Shown: one piece after another, positions 31,955 to 40,656 of the stretch | Numbering within the stretch: position 1 is the first letter of the stretch | How the letters are laid out: each line of letters begins with the position of its first letter | NCBI GenBank assembly: GCA_965261925.1 | Contig: OZ253486.1 | Location: 1,426,001 to 1,490,000 of the forward strand | Source: Bin87 sp965261925 | Lineage (GTDB): Bacteria > Chloroflexota > Dehalococcoidia > Lucifugimonadales > UBA3495 | Length of the DNA stretch: 64,000 nt | Direction: 5' to 3' | The notes under the pieces: generated by a model | Databases searched by the model: none | Told to the model about the DNA's origin: nothing | The model's input: the letters and a program-made list of their open reading frames with translations, nothing else | Translations under genes and position numbers: made by a program

Positions 31955-32920
31955 TTACCCTCTCAAGGACAGCAAGACGCGTTCCGCGTCCCGACAGATG
32001 CCTTCCACCACCTCGGCGGCGGGGCGAATGGCGTTGATTGCGCCGGCGCCCTGCCCCATGTAAACGGACGAGATTTCGGGGTCCTGCAGCTCGCGGGCTG
32101 CCATCACGTCCGAGGCCAGTTCTTCCCGGCGCTCCAGTATGGCTTCGTCCCGGCCGTCCCACTCGCGCACCAGCCGGTTGCGATACACCCGCCCGGCGAT
32201 CCCATTCGGCCAGGGTGTGGTTCCCAGCAGGTCGTACAGCCGGGTGAAGGTCGTATCCTGACCGTCCGATAGCACGATCCGCTCCTTGAACGCCTCGGGC
32301 ACCTCCACCGCCTCCGGCGTGGCCAGCAGGGCCGTGCCCAGTGAGGCGCCCTCCGCGCCGGCGGCAAGCACCGCTGCCAGGGCCCGTCCCGTGGTGATGC
32401 CTCCCGCGGCCAGCACGGGAAGATGGGGATACTCCTCCACCACGGCCACCAGCAGGGGCAGCAGGTTCATCCCGCCGGTGTGTCCGCCAGCCTCGTTGCC
32501 CTGCGCCATCAGCACGTCCGCCCCGGCGTCGGCAGCGACCCTGGCCAACTCCAACGACTGGACCTGGCAGATCGTAATCGCCCCGGCGTCTCGGGCGCGG
32601 CTCAACCACGGCTCCGGGTCGGTGAAGGAGAAGATGACCACCGGAACATTCTCCTCCAGAACAACCTCAAAGTTCTCCGGATCGGGCTCTATGAGCTGGG
32701 TGATGAAGCCCACTCCAAAGGGCTGGTCGGTGGTCGCCCTGATGTGTTTCATCTCCTCCCGCAGCCAATCCGGTCCCCATCCGGTGCTGCCGCCGAAGGT
32801 GCCGAGGCCGCCGGCCTTCGACACCGCCGCCGCCAGTTGGCCGCCGCTGTGGTTGCTCATGGGTGCATTCATCACCGGGAGCGATAGTCCCAGCATGTCA
32901 GTGAAACGGGAGGGCAGCAT
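31955..32920 (-). CDS. nitronate monooxygenase (2-nitropropane dioxygenase family)
   Basis: This 321-residue FMN-binding TIM barrel starts with a typical FTDMLGLSLPVMNAPMSNHSGG. It has the catalytic His in MAQGNEAGGHTGG, and the phosphate-binding AAGGITTGRALAAVLAAGAEGASLGTALLAT. Family members oxidise nitronates such as propionate-3-nitronate, or act as enoyl reductases. Substrate cannot be fixed from sequence. It starts 11 nt after the phosphohexomutase stop, so the two share a transcript. AAAGGA precedes the ATG. The 125 bp after its stop carry nothing clear. Confidence 0.88.
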   Translation of the reverse strand: MLPSRFTDMLGLSLPVMNAPMSNHSGGQLAAAVSKAGGLGTFGGSTGWGPDWLREEMKHIRATTDQPFGVGFITQLIEPDPENFEVVLEENVPVVIFSFTDPEPWLSRARDAGAITICQVQSLELARVAADAGADVLMAQGNEAGGHTGGMNLLPLLVAVVEEYPHLPVLAAGGITTGRALAAVLAAGAEGASLGTALLATPEAVEVPEAFKERIVLSDGQDTTFTRLYDLLGTTPWPNGIAGRVYRNRLVREWDGRDEAILERREELASDVMAARELQDPEISSVYMGQGAGAINAIRPAAEVVEGICRDAERVLLSLRG

Positions 32921-32931
32921 GGCCGGTCCTT

Positions 32932-34344
32932 TCAGACGCCCAGGTGCGCCTGCATCGCGTCCAGCAGGCGGGTCACGTTGGCTGTTGTGTCGGCTTCGCA
33001 GTAGATCCGCAGCAGTGGCTCGGTTCCCGAGAAACGGGCGGCGACCCAGCCGGCGTCCAGCATCCAGCGGCGGCCGTCGATTTCGTCGATCCCGCGGATG
33101 GGCATTCCTGCCAGTTCGCTCAATGGTTCACCGGCAAGCCGGCCCATGATGGGTCCGCGCTGCGCCGGGTCAAAGCCGATGTCCCGCCGCTCGTATCGAT
33201 GCTCGCCGACGAGATCGAAAAGGTGGCGCACCATGCCGGAGGCGGTCAGACCGGCGACGGCCATGTATTCGAGCAGCAGCAACCCGCTCAATATCCCGTC
33301 CCGCTCGGGAATGTGGCCGCGAAAGGCGTAGCCGCCGCTCTCCTCTCCGCCCAGCAAAGCGTTGTCGGCCAGGAAGCGCGGACCGATGTTCTTGAACCCC
33401 ACCGGCATCTCCGCGATGTCCACGCTGTACCGCTGCGCCAGCTTGTTCAGCATCACCGAGGCCGTCACACCCTTCACCAGCGCGCCGTGGTCGCCGCGCT
33501 CCAGCAGGTACAGGGCGAGCAGCGAGAACACCTCCAGCGTGCTGACGAACCGCCCGTTCTCGTCCACCAGGCCGATGCGATCCGCGTCGCCGTCCAGGGC
33601 AAGGCCGGCCGACGCGCCGTCTCGAGGCACACGGCGACACAGCTCGCCCAGGTTGCGCGCGATGGGCTCCGGCTGCGCCATGCCGGGAAACGACGGGTTC
33701 ACCTCGGCCCTCAGCTCCGTGACGGTCGTGGTCCCGCCTTTCAGCATCCCGGGTATGAAACCGGCGCCGGCCCCGTGCATGGCGTCCACGATCACTTCAA
33801 GTCCGGCGGCCCGGATGACGTCCAAATTGACCAGGCCGGTGACGGATTCGCGGTATGCCGGGGCGGGATCAATATCCTCGACCAGGCCGGCGTCGCGAGC
33901 GGCATCCAGGGTAATGGTCCGCGGCGGCCGCGCCGATTGGATGCACAGTTCCAGCACGTCGGTCGTGGCCTGGCTGGCGCTGCCACCTTGCGCCGATTTG
34001 AACTTGAGCCCGCTCCATGCCGCCGGATTGTGACTGGACGTAATCACCACGCCACCGCCGGCGCCACTGCGCACAACCTGATGACTGACCACGGGCGTCG
34101 GCATCGGTTCCCGGCACAGGCGAACCGCAATGCCGTTTCCCGCTATCACCGAGGCCACGGTCTCCGCGAACTCCCGCGACGCGAAACGGGTGTCGTATCC
34201 CACCACCAGGCCGTTCCCGGCCGTCCCCTCCACCCGCAGGTAGTCGGCCAGCCCCTGTGAGCAGCGCGCCACGTTGGCGAAGGTGAAATCGTCGGCGATT
34301 ATCCCGCGCCAACCATCGGTGCCGAACTTGATTGGGGATGCCAT
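32932..34344 (-). CDS. phosphoglucomutase/phosphomannomutase family protein
   Basis: This 470-residue alpha-D-phosphohexomutase has the sugar-phosphate N-terminus KFGTDGWRGIIADDFT, the phosphoserine loop ITSSHNPAAWSGLKFK, the metal loop ALDGDADRIGLVDE, the sugar-binding GGEESGGYAFRGHIPERDG and the phosphate-binding ARFSGTEPLLRIYCE. It would interconvert glucose-1/6-phosphate or mannose-1/6-phosphate. The motifs do not decide which. A TATAAT lies 6 nt before the ATG, with no room for a Shine-Dalgarno, so the transcript is probably leaderless. Confidence 0.92.
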   Translation of the reverse strand: MASPIKFGTDGWRGIIADDFTFANVARCSQGLADYLRVEGTAGNGLVVGYDTRFASREFAETVASVIAGNGIAVRLCREPMPTPVVSHQVVRSGAGGGVVITSSHNPAAWSGLKFKSAQGGSASQATTDVLELCIQSARPPRTITLDAARDAGLVEDIDPAPAYRESVTGLVNLDVIRAAGLEVIVDAMHGAGAGFIPGMLKGGTTTVTELRAEVNPSFPGMAQPEPIARNLGELCRRVPRDGASAGLALDGDADRIGLVDENGRFVSTLEVFSLLALYLLERGDHGALVKGVTASVMLNKLAQRYSVDIAEMPVGFKNIGPRFLADNALLGGEESGGYAFRGHIPERDGILSGLLLLEYMAVAGLTASGMVRHLFDLVGEHRYERRDIGFDPAQRGPIMGRLAGEPLSELAGMPIRGIDEIDGRRWMLDAGWVAARFSGTEPLLRIYCEADTTANVTRLLDAMQAHLGV

Positions 34345-34350
34345 GGCGGG

Positions 34351-34356
34351 ATTATA
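34351..34356 (-). promoter_or_regulatory. -10 box of leaderless phosphohexomutase promoter
   Basis: A perfect TATAAT on the minus strand, 6 nt before the ATG. The -35 is poor. The spacing is that of leaderless genes. Confidence 0.6.
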
Positions 34357-34366
34357 GCACCGGGGG

Positions 34367-34807
34367 TCAGCGCCAGCGGTGCCGGGCGATCACGGTGCCG
34401 GCGACCCGGTCTGGTATCGACCTTCTTTCGTTGCGGTCCTTCAGGATGAAGATTGCGTCGACGAAGAAGCCGATCAGGGTGAGGTGCAGCAGGAACTTCA
34501 CTGCGGCGCGGATCAGTTTCATCCACCAGCTCGCGTTGCCGCCACGCCGCCGCCGCACGTCGGTTCCGGTGAGACGACGCCCCGGCGGCCCGAACTTGAT
34601 GATGACGCCGAACCAAAGGATGTAGGTGATCAGCAGACCCAGCGGTACGTGTATTGCCAGGAAATCATAGACGTCAAAATCTACGGTATCGGGACCAGGA
34701 GAGCCCAGCTCCCGGATAATCAGGACAACGGCCATACCGCCGCCCAGAAACAATAAACGGTCAATAAGCCAGGAGGCGAACCGACGCAGAGGAACAATAC
34801 TATCCAT
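34367..34807 (-). CDS. RDD-family membrane protein
   Basis: This 146-residue protein has three hydrophobic segments and the RDD pattern: RRFASWLIDRLLFLGGGMAVVL, a middle helix LAIHVPLGLLITYILWFGVIIKFG, and C-terminal RNERRSIPDRVAGTVIARHRW. It resembles the protein at 31482-31829 and also carries an Arg/Gly-rich cytoplasmic loop (GTDVRRRRGGN) before the last helix. Function unknown. It lies just upstream of the phosphohexomutase gene on the same strand. Confidence 0.78.
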   Translation of the reverse strand: MDSIVPLRRFASWLIDRLLFLGGGMAVVLIIRELGSPGPDTVDFDVYDFLAIHVPLGLLITYILWFGVIIKFGPPGRRLTGTDVRRRRGGNASWWMKLIRAAVKFLLHLTLIGFFVDAIFILKDRNERRSIPDRVAGTVIARHRWR

Positions 34808-35172
34808 GAAATACCGCTAAATTCCCAAGCGTAGTGTGCTCCCGTGAAGGAGTATGACAATTCTAGCCGCGAGCTCACCAATATCGGGATATAACGGGGC
34901 ACCGGTTTCAACGAATCGCGAGCCTCACTCGTACCCCGTTTGTCATTTCCAGGCGCGCAGCGACGCGGCAATCTCGTGAGGGGCTGCACGGGGTCGACGG
35001 GATTGCCACGCTTCGCTCGCAATGACGGATTGAGCGCAAGGTGGGTACGCGTGAGATCGTGAGCCTATTGCCGGGGGCGTCAGCGAGATCACACGCCCGG
35101 AGGCAGCAATACGCCCCTTTCCAACATTGGAAAGGGGCGCAAACAGGCGGGTCGGCCTGAGAACTCGGAGAA
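34808..35172. other. intergenic region with dispersed repeat and hairpin
   Basis: This 365-bp stretch has no gene. It contains two related segments around 34960-35025, GCGGCAATCTCGTGAGG and GATTGCCACGCTTCGCTCGC followed by AATGACGG, the common dispersed element whose relatives form the 34-bp repeats at 2281. It ends with a strong hairpin at 35112-35139. Confidence 0.7.
35112..35139. terminator. hairpin downstream of metK
   Basis: CGCCCCTTTCCAA and TTGGAAAGGGGCG pair perfectly over 13 bp around a CA dinucleotide. It lies 33 bp past the metK stop. There is no good U-run on either strand, so it may be a stem that protects the 3' end rather than a classical terminator. Confidence 0.6.
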
Positions 35173-36414
35173 CTAGTCGCCGGCGGTAGCGACGGCCCCG
35201 GCCGCCTGCTTCAGGGCTTCGGCCTTGTCGGTGCGCTCCCAGGGGAGGTCCAGGTCCTTGCGGCCAAAGTGGCCGTAGGCAGCGGTCTTGCGATAGATGG
35301 GCTGCCGCAGCTGCAGGTCCTCGATGATCGCGCCGGGGCGCAGGTCGAAGTGCTCGCTCACCAGTTCCTCGATCCGCTCGTTGGGGATGTGGTTGGTGTC
35401 GAACGTCTCGACGGCAACGGAAGTCGGCTCCGCGACGCCGATGGCGTAGGAAACCAGCACTTCGAGCCGGTCCGCGAACCCGGCGGCCACCAGGTTTTTG
35501 GCGACGTAGCGGGCAGCATAAGCGCCGGAGCGGTCCACCTTGGTCGGATCCTTACCGGAGAAGGCGCCGCCGCCGTGGCGGGCGATACCGCCATAGGTGT
35601 CCACCAGGATCTTGCGTCCGGTCAGGCCGCTGTCACCCTGGGGTCCGCCAACTACGAACCAGCCGCTGGGGTTCACGAAGTACTTGGTGTCTGCGTCCAG
35701 TAGCTCTGCGGGCACGATGGGCTTGATCACGTGCTCGATGACGTCGGCGCGGATCTTCGCGGTGAAGCCCTCGCGGTCATCGGTGTCGTCGTGCTGGCTG
35801 CTGATGACCACCGCGTCCACGCGATGGGGCTTGCCGTAGCGGTATTCCACGGTGATCTGGGACTTCCCGTCGGGACCCAGATAGGGCAGCGTGCCGTCCT
35901 TACGCACGGCGGCGAGACGCTCCACCAGGCGGTGGGACAGGTCTACGGTAAGGGGCATCAGGCCGTCGGTCTCGTTGCAGGCGAATCCGACCATCATGCC
36001 CTGGTCGCCGGCGCCGGTGGCGCGGCGCGCGTCGGCGCCGGAGCCATTGCTGCGGGCTTCCAGCGCGGTGCTCACGCCGGCGTTGATGTCCGGCGACTGC
36101 CTGCTGGCGTTGCGGATGATGCCACAGGAATTCCCGTCGATGCCGTACTTGAGGTCCGTGTAGCCGATTTCCCGCAGGGTCTCGCGGGCGATGGCGTCAA
36201 AGTCCAGGTCGGCTGCCGTGGTGATCTCGCCGGTGATCATGATCAGGTTCTTCCCGGCGACAGTCTCACAGGCAACTCGGCTCATGGGGTCCACGCTGAA
36301 GGCGGCGTCCAGCACAGCGTCGGAAATCTGGTCGCATACCTTGTCGGGGTGCCCTTCGGTAACCGACTCGGAGGTGAGCAGGTACTTGGGCGATGTCATG
36401 AAGCGGATTGGCAT
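35173..36414 (-). CDS. metK: S-adenosylmethionine synthetase
   Basis: MetK (413 residues) makes S-adenosylmethionine from Met and ATP. Hallmarks: LLTSESVTEGHPDKVCDQISDA, GAGDQGMMVGFACNET, the P-loop GGGAFSGKDPTKVDRSGAYAARY and DTYGG. The frame is open far upstream through ahcY sequence, but the start is fixed by GGAGG 8 nt before the ATG and by the family N-terminus. Its product feeds methylation. AhcY, encoded 84 nt upstream on the same strand, removes the inhibitory by-product. Confidence 0.97.
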   Translation of the reverse strand: MPIRFMTSPKYLLTSESVTEGHPDKVCDQISDAVLDAAFSVDPMSRVACETVAGKNLIMITGEITTAADLDFDAIARETLREIGYTDLKYGIDGNSCGIIRNASRQSPDINAGVSTALEARSNGSGADARRATGAGDQGMMVGFACNETDGLMPLTVDLSHRLVERLAAVRKDGTLPYLGPDGKSQITVEYRYGKPHRVDAVVISSQHDDTDDREGFTAKIRADVIEHVIKPIVPAELLDADTKYFVNPSGWFVVGGPQGDSGLTGRKILVDTYGGIARHGGGAFSGKDPTKVDRSGAYAARYVAKNLVAAGFADRLEVLVSYAIGVAEPTSVAVETFDTNHIPNERIEELVSEHFDLRPGAIIEDLQLRQPIYRKTAAYGHFGRKDLDLPWERTDKAEALKQAAGAVATAGD

Positions 36415-36452
36415 TGTTCGTTTCCTCCGGAGTTTGTGATGGTCTGGGATGC

Positions 36453-36475
36453 GGGGGCGAATAATGTCCGCCCCC
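36453..36475. repeat. hairpin between ahcY and metK
   Basis: GGGGGCG and CGCCCCC flank a 9-nt loop. The sequence GGGGGCGAATAATG resembles the GTAGGGGCGAATG palindromes elsewhere but is degenerate. It may tune metK expression in the shared transcript. Confidence 0.6.
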
Positions 36476-36497
36476 ACGGGTGATGGCCTGGTGAGGC

Positions 36498-37769
36498 TTA
36501 GGTCCCCTCTTCCCAACTTTCGTTGTAGGCGGTCTGTTCCGCCGTTAGGGTGTCGATGGTGATACCCATGGACTCCAGCTTGAGGCGGCCGACCTCGGCG
36601 TCGATTTCCCGGGGCACCACGTGCACGCCGTTGCCCAGGCTGGTGTAGTTCTTGACCAGGTACTCGGCGCTGAGGGCCTGGTTGGCGAAGCTCATGTCCA
36701 TGACGGCGGAGGGGTGTCCCTCGGCGGCGGCCAGGTTGATGAGGCGACCTTCGCCCAGCAGGTAGATGCGCCGCCCGTCGGCGATCTGGAATTCCTCGAC
36801 GAAGGGCCGGACCTCCCGGTGGCTGACCGCCATGGCTTCCAGCGCCGGGATGTCGATCTCCACGTTGAAGTGGCCGCTGTTGGCGACGATGGCGCCGTCG
36901 GCCATGACCGCGAGGTGTTCCTTGCCGATGACGTGCCAGCCGCCGGACACGGTGATGAACACCTCGCCCTGCTTCGCGGCCTCGAGGCCGGTCATAACCT
37001 GGAAACCGTCCATGACCGCCTCCAGGGCGCGCACGGGGTTGATCTCGGTCACGATGACCTGGGCGCCCATGCCGCGAGCGCGGGAGGCCACGCCGCGACC
37101 GCACCAGCCGTAGCCGCAGACCACCACGCGCCGGCCGGCCCACAGGATGTTGGTGGCCCGGGTGATGCCGTCCAGAGTGCTCTGGCCGGTGCCGTAGCGG
37201 TTGTCAAAGAAGTGCTTGGTCTCGGCCTCGTTCACGGCGATGATGGGGTACTTCAGCTGCCCGTCGGCCGCCATCGCGGTGAGGCGCACGACGCCGGTGG
37301 TGGTCTCCTCAGTGCCGGCGATGACGTTGGCCAGCAGGTCGCTGCGCTCCTTGTGGAGGATGCCCACCAGGTCAGCCCCGTCGTCCATGGTGACCATGGG
37401 GGCATAGTCGAGCACCGCGTTGATGTGCTGGTAGTAGGTCGCGTTGTCCTCGCCCTTGATGGCGTAGGTGGGGATGCCATACTCCTGCACCAGCGCGGCG
37501 GCGGTCTCGTCCTGGGTGCTCAGCGGGTTGCTGGCGCACACGACCAGATCGGCGCCGCCGGCCTTCAGCGCGATGGCGAGGTTGGCGGTCTCGGTGGTGA
37601 CGTGGAGACACGCGGCCATCCGAATGCCGGCCAGGGGCTGCTCCTGCTGGAACCGCTCCGTGATCATGTTTACGACCGGCATTTCACGCGCGGCCCAGCG
37701 GATCCGGTCCACGCCGGCCCCGGCCAGGGAAAGGTCTTTCACGTCGCCTTTGGTTTTCTGAACAGTCAA
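36498..37769 (-). CDS. ahcY: adenosylhomocysteinase
   Basis: AhcY (423 residues) hydrolyses S-adenosylhomocysteine to adenosine and homocysteine with bound NAD. The NAD fold is VVVCGYGWCGRGVASRARGMGAQVIVTEINP. Substrate-site segments are ACLHVTTETANLAIALKAGGA, ASNPLSTQDETAAAL, NRYGTGQST and the C-terminal VPREIDAEVGRLKLE. It lacks the 40-residue insertion of many bacterial enzymes, like the archaeal and thermophile form. Translation starts at a TTG with AGAGGT 9 nt before it. Confidence 0.96.
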   Translation of the reverse strand: MTVQKTKGDVKDLSLAGAGVDRIRWAAREMPVVNMITERFQQEQPLAGIRMAACLHVTTETANLAIALKAGGADLVVCASNPLSTQDETAAALVQEYGIPTYAIKGEDNATYYQHINAVLDYAPMVTMDDGADLVGILHKERSDLLANVIAGTEETTTGVVRLTAMAADGQLKYPIIAVNEAETKHFFDNRYGTGQSTLDGITRATNILWAGRRVVVCGYGWCGRGVASRARGMGAQVIVTEINPVRALEAVMDGFQVMTGLEAAKQGEVFITVSGGWHVIGKEHLAVMADGAIVANSGHFNVEIDIPALEAMAVSHREVRPFVEEFQIADGRRIYLLGEGRLINLAAAEGHPSAVMDMSFANQALSAEYLVKNYTSLGNGVHVVPREIDAEVGRLKLESMGITIDTLTAEQTAYNESWEEGT

Positions 37770-37941
37770 ATCGTTGTACCTCTCGTTGGTGTGGTTTCTA
37801 GTGCGCCATCCGGGAGACGGCGAGGATTTCCAGCAATCTCTCGATGAAAGAGCCTCGGTTGCTCGTATCTGGATTTCCCGTACCTGGGTTTCCCGTACCG
37901 TTAAAAACGGCGGCGTTGAAGTCTGGCGGATGCCTGGTTAG

Positions 37942-38301
37942 TTACGGATTGTCTCCGTAGGACGTGGGATTGCCGGCGGCGATCCACGCGGGCGTGCCGT
38001 CGTCGACGTTGAAGAGCATCTCCGAGTCGTAGCCCATGGCGGCGGCCAGCTCGCAGGCCAGGCCGCTGCGGACGCCGGCGGCGCAGATGAACAGCAGCTT
38101 CTTGTCATCGGGCACTTCGTCCATGCGGCCGGCCAGGTCGTCCACGTTGATGTGGATGGCGCCGCTGGCGTGGCCGGTGATCCATTCGTCATCGCGGCGG
38201 ACGTCGATCACGACGGTGTTTGCCGGGTCGGCCTGCAGGATCTGCAGGGCTTCCGGGGAATCGACCCGGGAATAGGGTTCGCCTGGGTTCTGGCGTGGCA
38301 T
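37942..38301 (-). CDS. rhodanese-like sulfurtransferase
   Basis: This single-domain rhodanese (119 residues) has NTVVIDVRRDDEWITGHASGAIHINV and the active loop CAAGVRS with catalytic Cys73. Such proteins carry persulfide sulfur for thiolation or sulfide handling. Its place between ahcY and the MTA phosphorylase gene suggests a role in sulfur amino-acid metabolism, which remains an inference. A near-perfect AAGGAGGTAACTGAT precedes the ATG, one of the best ribosome sites in the window. Confidence 0.9.
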   Translation of the reverse strand: MPRQNPGEPYSRVDSPEALQILQADPANTVVIDVRRDDEWITGHASGAIHINVDDLAGRMDEVPDDKKLLFICAAGVRSGLACELAAAMGYDSEMLFNVDDGTPAWIAAGNPTSYGDNP

Positions 38302-38412
38302 ATCAGTTACCTCCTTGGGTTGGCACGTCGGCGTGACGTTCTGCTCGTAATTCTCTGCATTCTTGCTCGTTGCCCCTGGCGGTTCTCACGTCGTTCCCGC
38401 GAAAGCAGCAAT

Positions 38413-39300
38413 CTAGGCATTCATTGGCACATCAAGATGCGTGCCGGCGATGGGGTGCAGGCGACGGTAGGCCGCTTCGGATATGCGCCTCCGGTCGGTG
38501 ATGATGGCGTTGGTCAACGCCGTCTGGCAGTCGCAGGGGCCCAGCGCGGCCAGTTCGGGCATGATGTGCCTCAAGATGATCCGGCTGTTGGCCACGTTGG
38601 CCACGAGGTTGTCCACCACCATCTCCACCGTCACGTCGTCGTGGTCGGGATGCCAGCAGTCGTAGTCGGTGACCCATGCCATCACGGCGTAGCACATCTC
38701 CGCCTCGCGGGCCAGCTTGGCCTCGGGCAGGGTGGTCATGCCGATGATGTCGCCGCCCCAGGCGCGGTACATGTTGGACTCGGCGCGGGTGGAGAAGGCC
38801 GGGCCTTCCATGACCACCAGCGTTGCTCCCTGGTGCGTGGGGATCCCCTGGCCCGCAGCGCCGTCGGCGATGACGGTGCTCACGCCCGGGCAGAAGGGGT
38901 CGGCGAAGGATACGTGGGCGACGACACCGTCTTCGAAAAAGGTGCTGTCGCGCCGGCGCGTGCGGTCGATCAGTTGGTCGGGGACCACCATGTGCTGCGG
39001 CTCATAGTCCGCCTGCAGGCTACCCACCGCGCTGACGGACACGATGCGCTTCACGCCCAGGGTCTTCAGCGCGTAGATGTTGGCGCGGAAAGGCAATTCC
39101 GAGGGGTTGATCCGGTGCCCCCGCCCGTGCCGGGGCAGGAAGGCCACCGGCACGTCGAATAACTCTCCCACCGTGATGACGTCGCTGGGCTTGCCGTAGG
39201 GCGTGTCGATATCGACCACGGCCGTTTCGGCAAAGCCCTGTATCTCGTACAGGCCGCTGCCGCCGATGATGGCGATTTCCGCTTGTGGTTGGTTTGGCAT
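38413..39300 (-). CDS. mtnP: 5'-methylthioadenosine phosphorylase
   Basis: The 295-residue product belongs to the PNP/MTAP family: IAIIGGSGLYEIQGFAE, FLPRHGRGHRINPSELPFRANIYAL, VSAVGSLQ, VMEGPAFSTRAESNMYR and the MTAP-typical AWVTDYDCWHPDHDDVTVE. It splits methylthioadenosine to adenine and methylthioribose-1-phosphate. MtnA, encoded in the same cluster, isomerises that product, and Apt at 46432-46962 could reclaim the adenine. AGGAAAAGCG precedes the ATG. Confidence 0.94.
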   Translation of the reverse strand: MPNQPQAEIAIIGGSGLYEIQGFAETAVVDIDTPYGKPSDVITVGELFDVPVAFLPRHGRGHRINPSELPFRANIYALKTLGVKRIVSVSAVGSLQADYEPQHMVVPDQLIDRTRRRDSTFFEDGVVAHVSFADPFCPGVSTVIADGAAGQGIPTHQGATLVVMEGPAFSTRAESNMYRAWGGDIIGMTTLPEAKLAREAEMCYAVMAWVTDYDCWHPDHDDVTVEMVVDNLVANVANSRIILRHIMPELAALGPCDCQTALTNAIITDRRRISEAAYRRLHPIAGTHLDVPMNA

Positions 39301-39352
39301 TGAAGCGCTTTTCCTGAATGTGAGAGGGTTGGCTTGGAAAGGATGGCGACGG

Positions 39353-39976
39353 TTACGACCAGATGAAGTCGGCCACGACGCCGGCCCAGAAAAGGACGCC
39401 CAGGACGACACAGACCACTTCGCCCTTGCCGAAACGAGCGGTCCGCTCGAGACGGCCGTCCACGCTGGCCCAGTACCGGTTGAGGTTGGACTGCATCACG
39501 CACAGGACGATGATGGCCACGATCAGGGTAATGATGCTGAGGATGACGCCGGCCAGGAGCACGGCGCCGGAGTACAGCTCGGGTCTCCGCAGGGCTCCCG
39601 CAGCAATGCTCACGATCCCATTGATGACGACCACGGTGGTGAGCAGGCCCAGGTTCAGGGTGTCGGGCACTCCCTGTTCCACCATCAGCGCCTGGTACTG
39701 CCGAATGTGGGCGTGGTAGCGGAACCACCCGTAGACCGGCACCAGCTGGGTCAGCCCGTGCCACACGGGATGGTGGGTATCGCCGCTTTCCGCCGCCATC
39801 TCGATGGTGTGGTCGCGGTACTGCTTCCAGGTGCGGTACATCCAGTAGATCCAATAGACGCCCATGCTGATGACGGACATCAGGATGATGCGCGCCGTGG
39901 AGATGTACGCGCCTCGCGCCAGGTCTCCAGCGAAGGGCTCGCTTTCTCCGTAGGTGTCCAGTTGCCAAGCTGTCAT
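39353..39976 (-). CDS. DUF4234-like membrane protein
   Basis: This 207-residue protein has about four hydrophobic segments and the pattern ISTARIILMSVISMGVYWIYWMYRTWKQYRDH, followed by PVYGWFRYHAHIRQYQALMVEQGVP. The pattern Y-W-x-Y-R-x-W-xx-Y and a poorly charged C-terminal helix pair fit DUF4234, a membrane family of unknown function. The next gene upstream encodes a clear paralogue. The ribosome site is weak (AGGAAC, distant). Confidence 0.7.
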   Translation of the reverse strand: MTAWQLDTYGESEPFAGDLARGAYISTARIILMSVISMGVYWIYWMYRTWKQYRDHTIEMAAESGDTHHPVWHGLTQLVPVYGWFRYHAHIRQYQALMVEQGVPDTLNLGLLTTVVVINGIVSIAAGALRRPELYSGAVLLAGVILSIITLIVAIIVLCVMQSNLNRYWASVDGRLERTARFGKGEVVCVVLGVLFWAGVVADFIWS

Positions 39977-40014
39977 TGGTGTGTTTGCTGTTCCTGCGTT
40001 CCGAGGGTGGTCGG

Positions 40015-40644
40015 TTAGTTGGTGAGGTAGTACCCGATGTAGTATCCGGCGACTGTAAACCACAGGATCGCGCCCAGAACGGCCAGCGCCACTGCTCCCT
40101 TGCCGTATCTGGCCCGGTACGTCAGCGCGCCGTCGACTGCGGCCCAGTAACGGTTGAAGTTCGCCTGGACCCGGCAGACTACGACGGTCGCGACCAGCAA
40201 GCCTGCCAGGCTGACCCCGTCCATGATCAGGTCGATCATCACGCTGATACCACTTTCGCCGAGGTAGTTGTTCAGCCACTGCGTGGGCACCGGGCTCCAC
40301 GCGGCCGTGGCGATTATCAAAATCACCAGGATCGGCGCCATGTTCAGGTTGTGCGGGACGCCGTTCTCCTCCATGAGATCGCGGTACGCCTTGCAATGGG
40401 CGTAGAAGCGGAACCACCCGTAGACCGGCACCAGCATGGCCAGCGCGTGCCAGACCGGATGGACGTTTGCCCCAGTGTGCTCCCGGTACTGATCCCACGT
40501 CCGGTACAGCCAGTAGAAAAGGTACAGTCCGAAGCTGATGATCGACAGTACAACGATGCGAGGCGTGGAAATGTGGTATCCGTAGGTCTGGCTGGCAACC
40601 GCCGCCATGCCACCCGTCGCGTCGTCGGATTGTCGGGCCGCCAT
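40015..40644 (-). CDS. DUF4234-like membrane protein (paralogue)
   Basis: This 209-residue protein is aligned end to end with its neighbour: ISTPRIVVLSIISFGLYLFYWLYRTWDQYREH, PVYGWFRFYAHCKAYRDLMEENGVP, ANFNRYWAAVDGALTYRARYGKG. The pair arose by tandem duplication and has diverged greatly in the third helix. Function unknown. The gene ends 38 nt before its partner's start and begins 12 nt after the arylsulfotransferase-like gene, so the three are probably one transcript. Confidence 0.7.
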   Translation of the reverse strand: MAARQSDDATGGMAAVASQTYGYHISTPRIVVLSIISFGLYLFYWLYRTWDQYREHTGANVHPVWHALAMLVPVYGWFRFYAHCKAYRDLMEENGVPHNLNMAPILVILIIATAAWSPVPTQWLNNYLGESGISVMIDLIMDGVSLAGLLVATVVVCRVQANFNRYWAAVDGALTYRARYGKGAVALAVLGAILWFTVAGYYIGYYLTN

Positions 40645-40656
40645 CGGAGATCCCTC

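Noticed and set aside
36415..37143. Upstream extension of the metK frame (about 243 codons)
   Set aside because: It overlaps ahcY in another frame, is Arg/Gly-rich nonsense, and the true metK start has GGAGG and the conserved N-terminus.
36621..37847. A 408-codon plus-strand frame across ahcY, and similar long plus-strand frames across mtnP (38152-39162) and the phosphohexomutase (32944-34260)
   Set aside because: All lie opposite conserved enzymes and have composition typical of antisense frames in GC-rich DNA.
37770..37941. A SAM or SAH riboswitch ahead of ahcY or metK
   Set aside because: I could not find the conserved cores of these riboswitches in the leaders. A covariance-model search would settle it.
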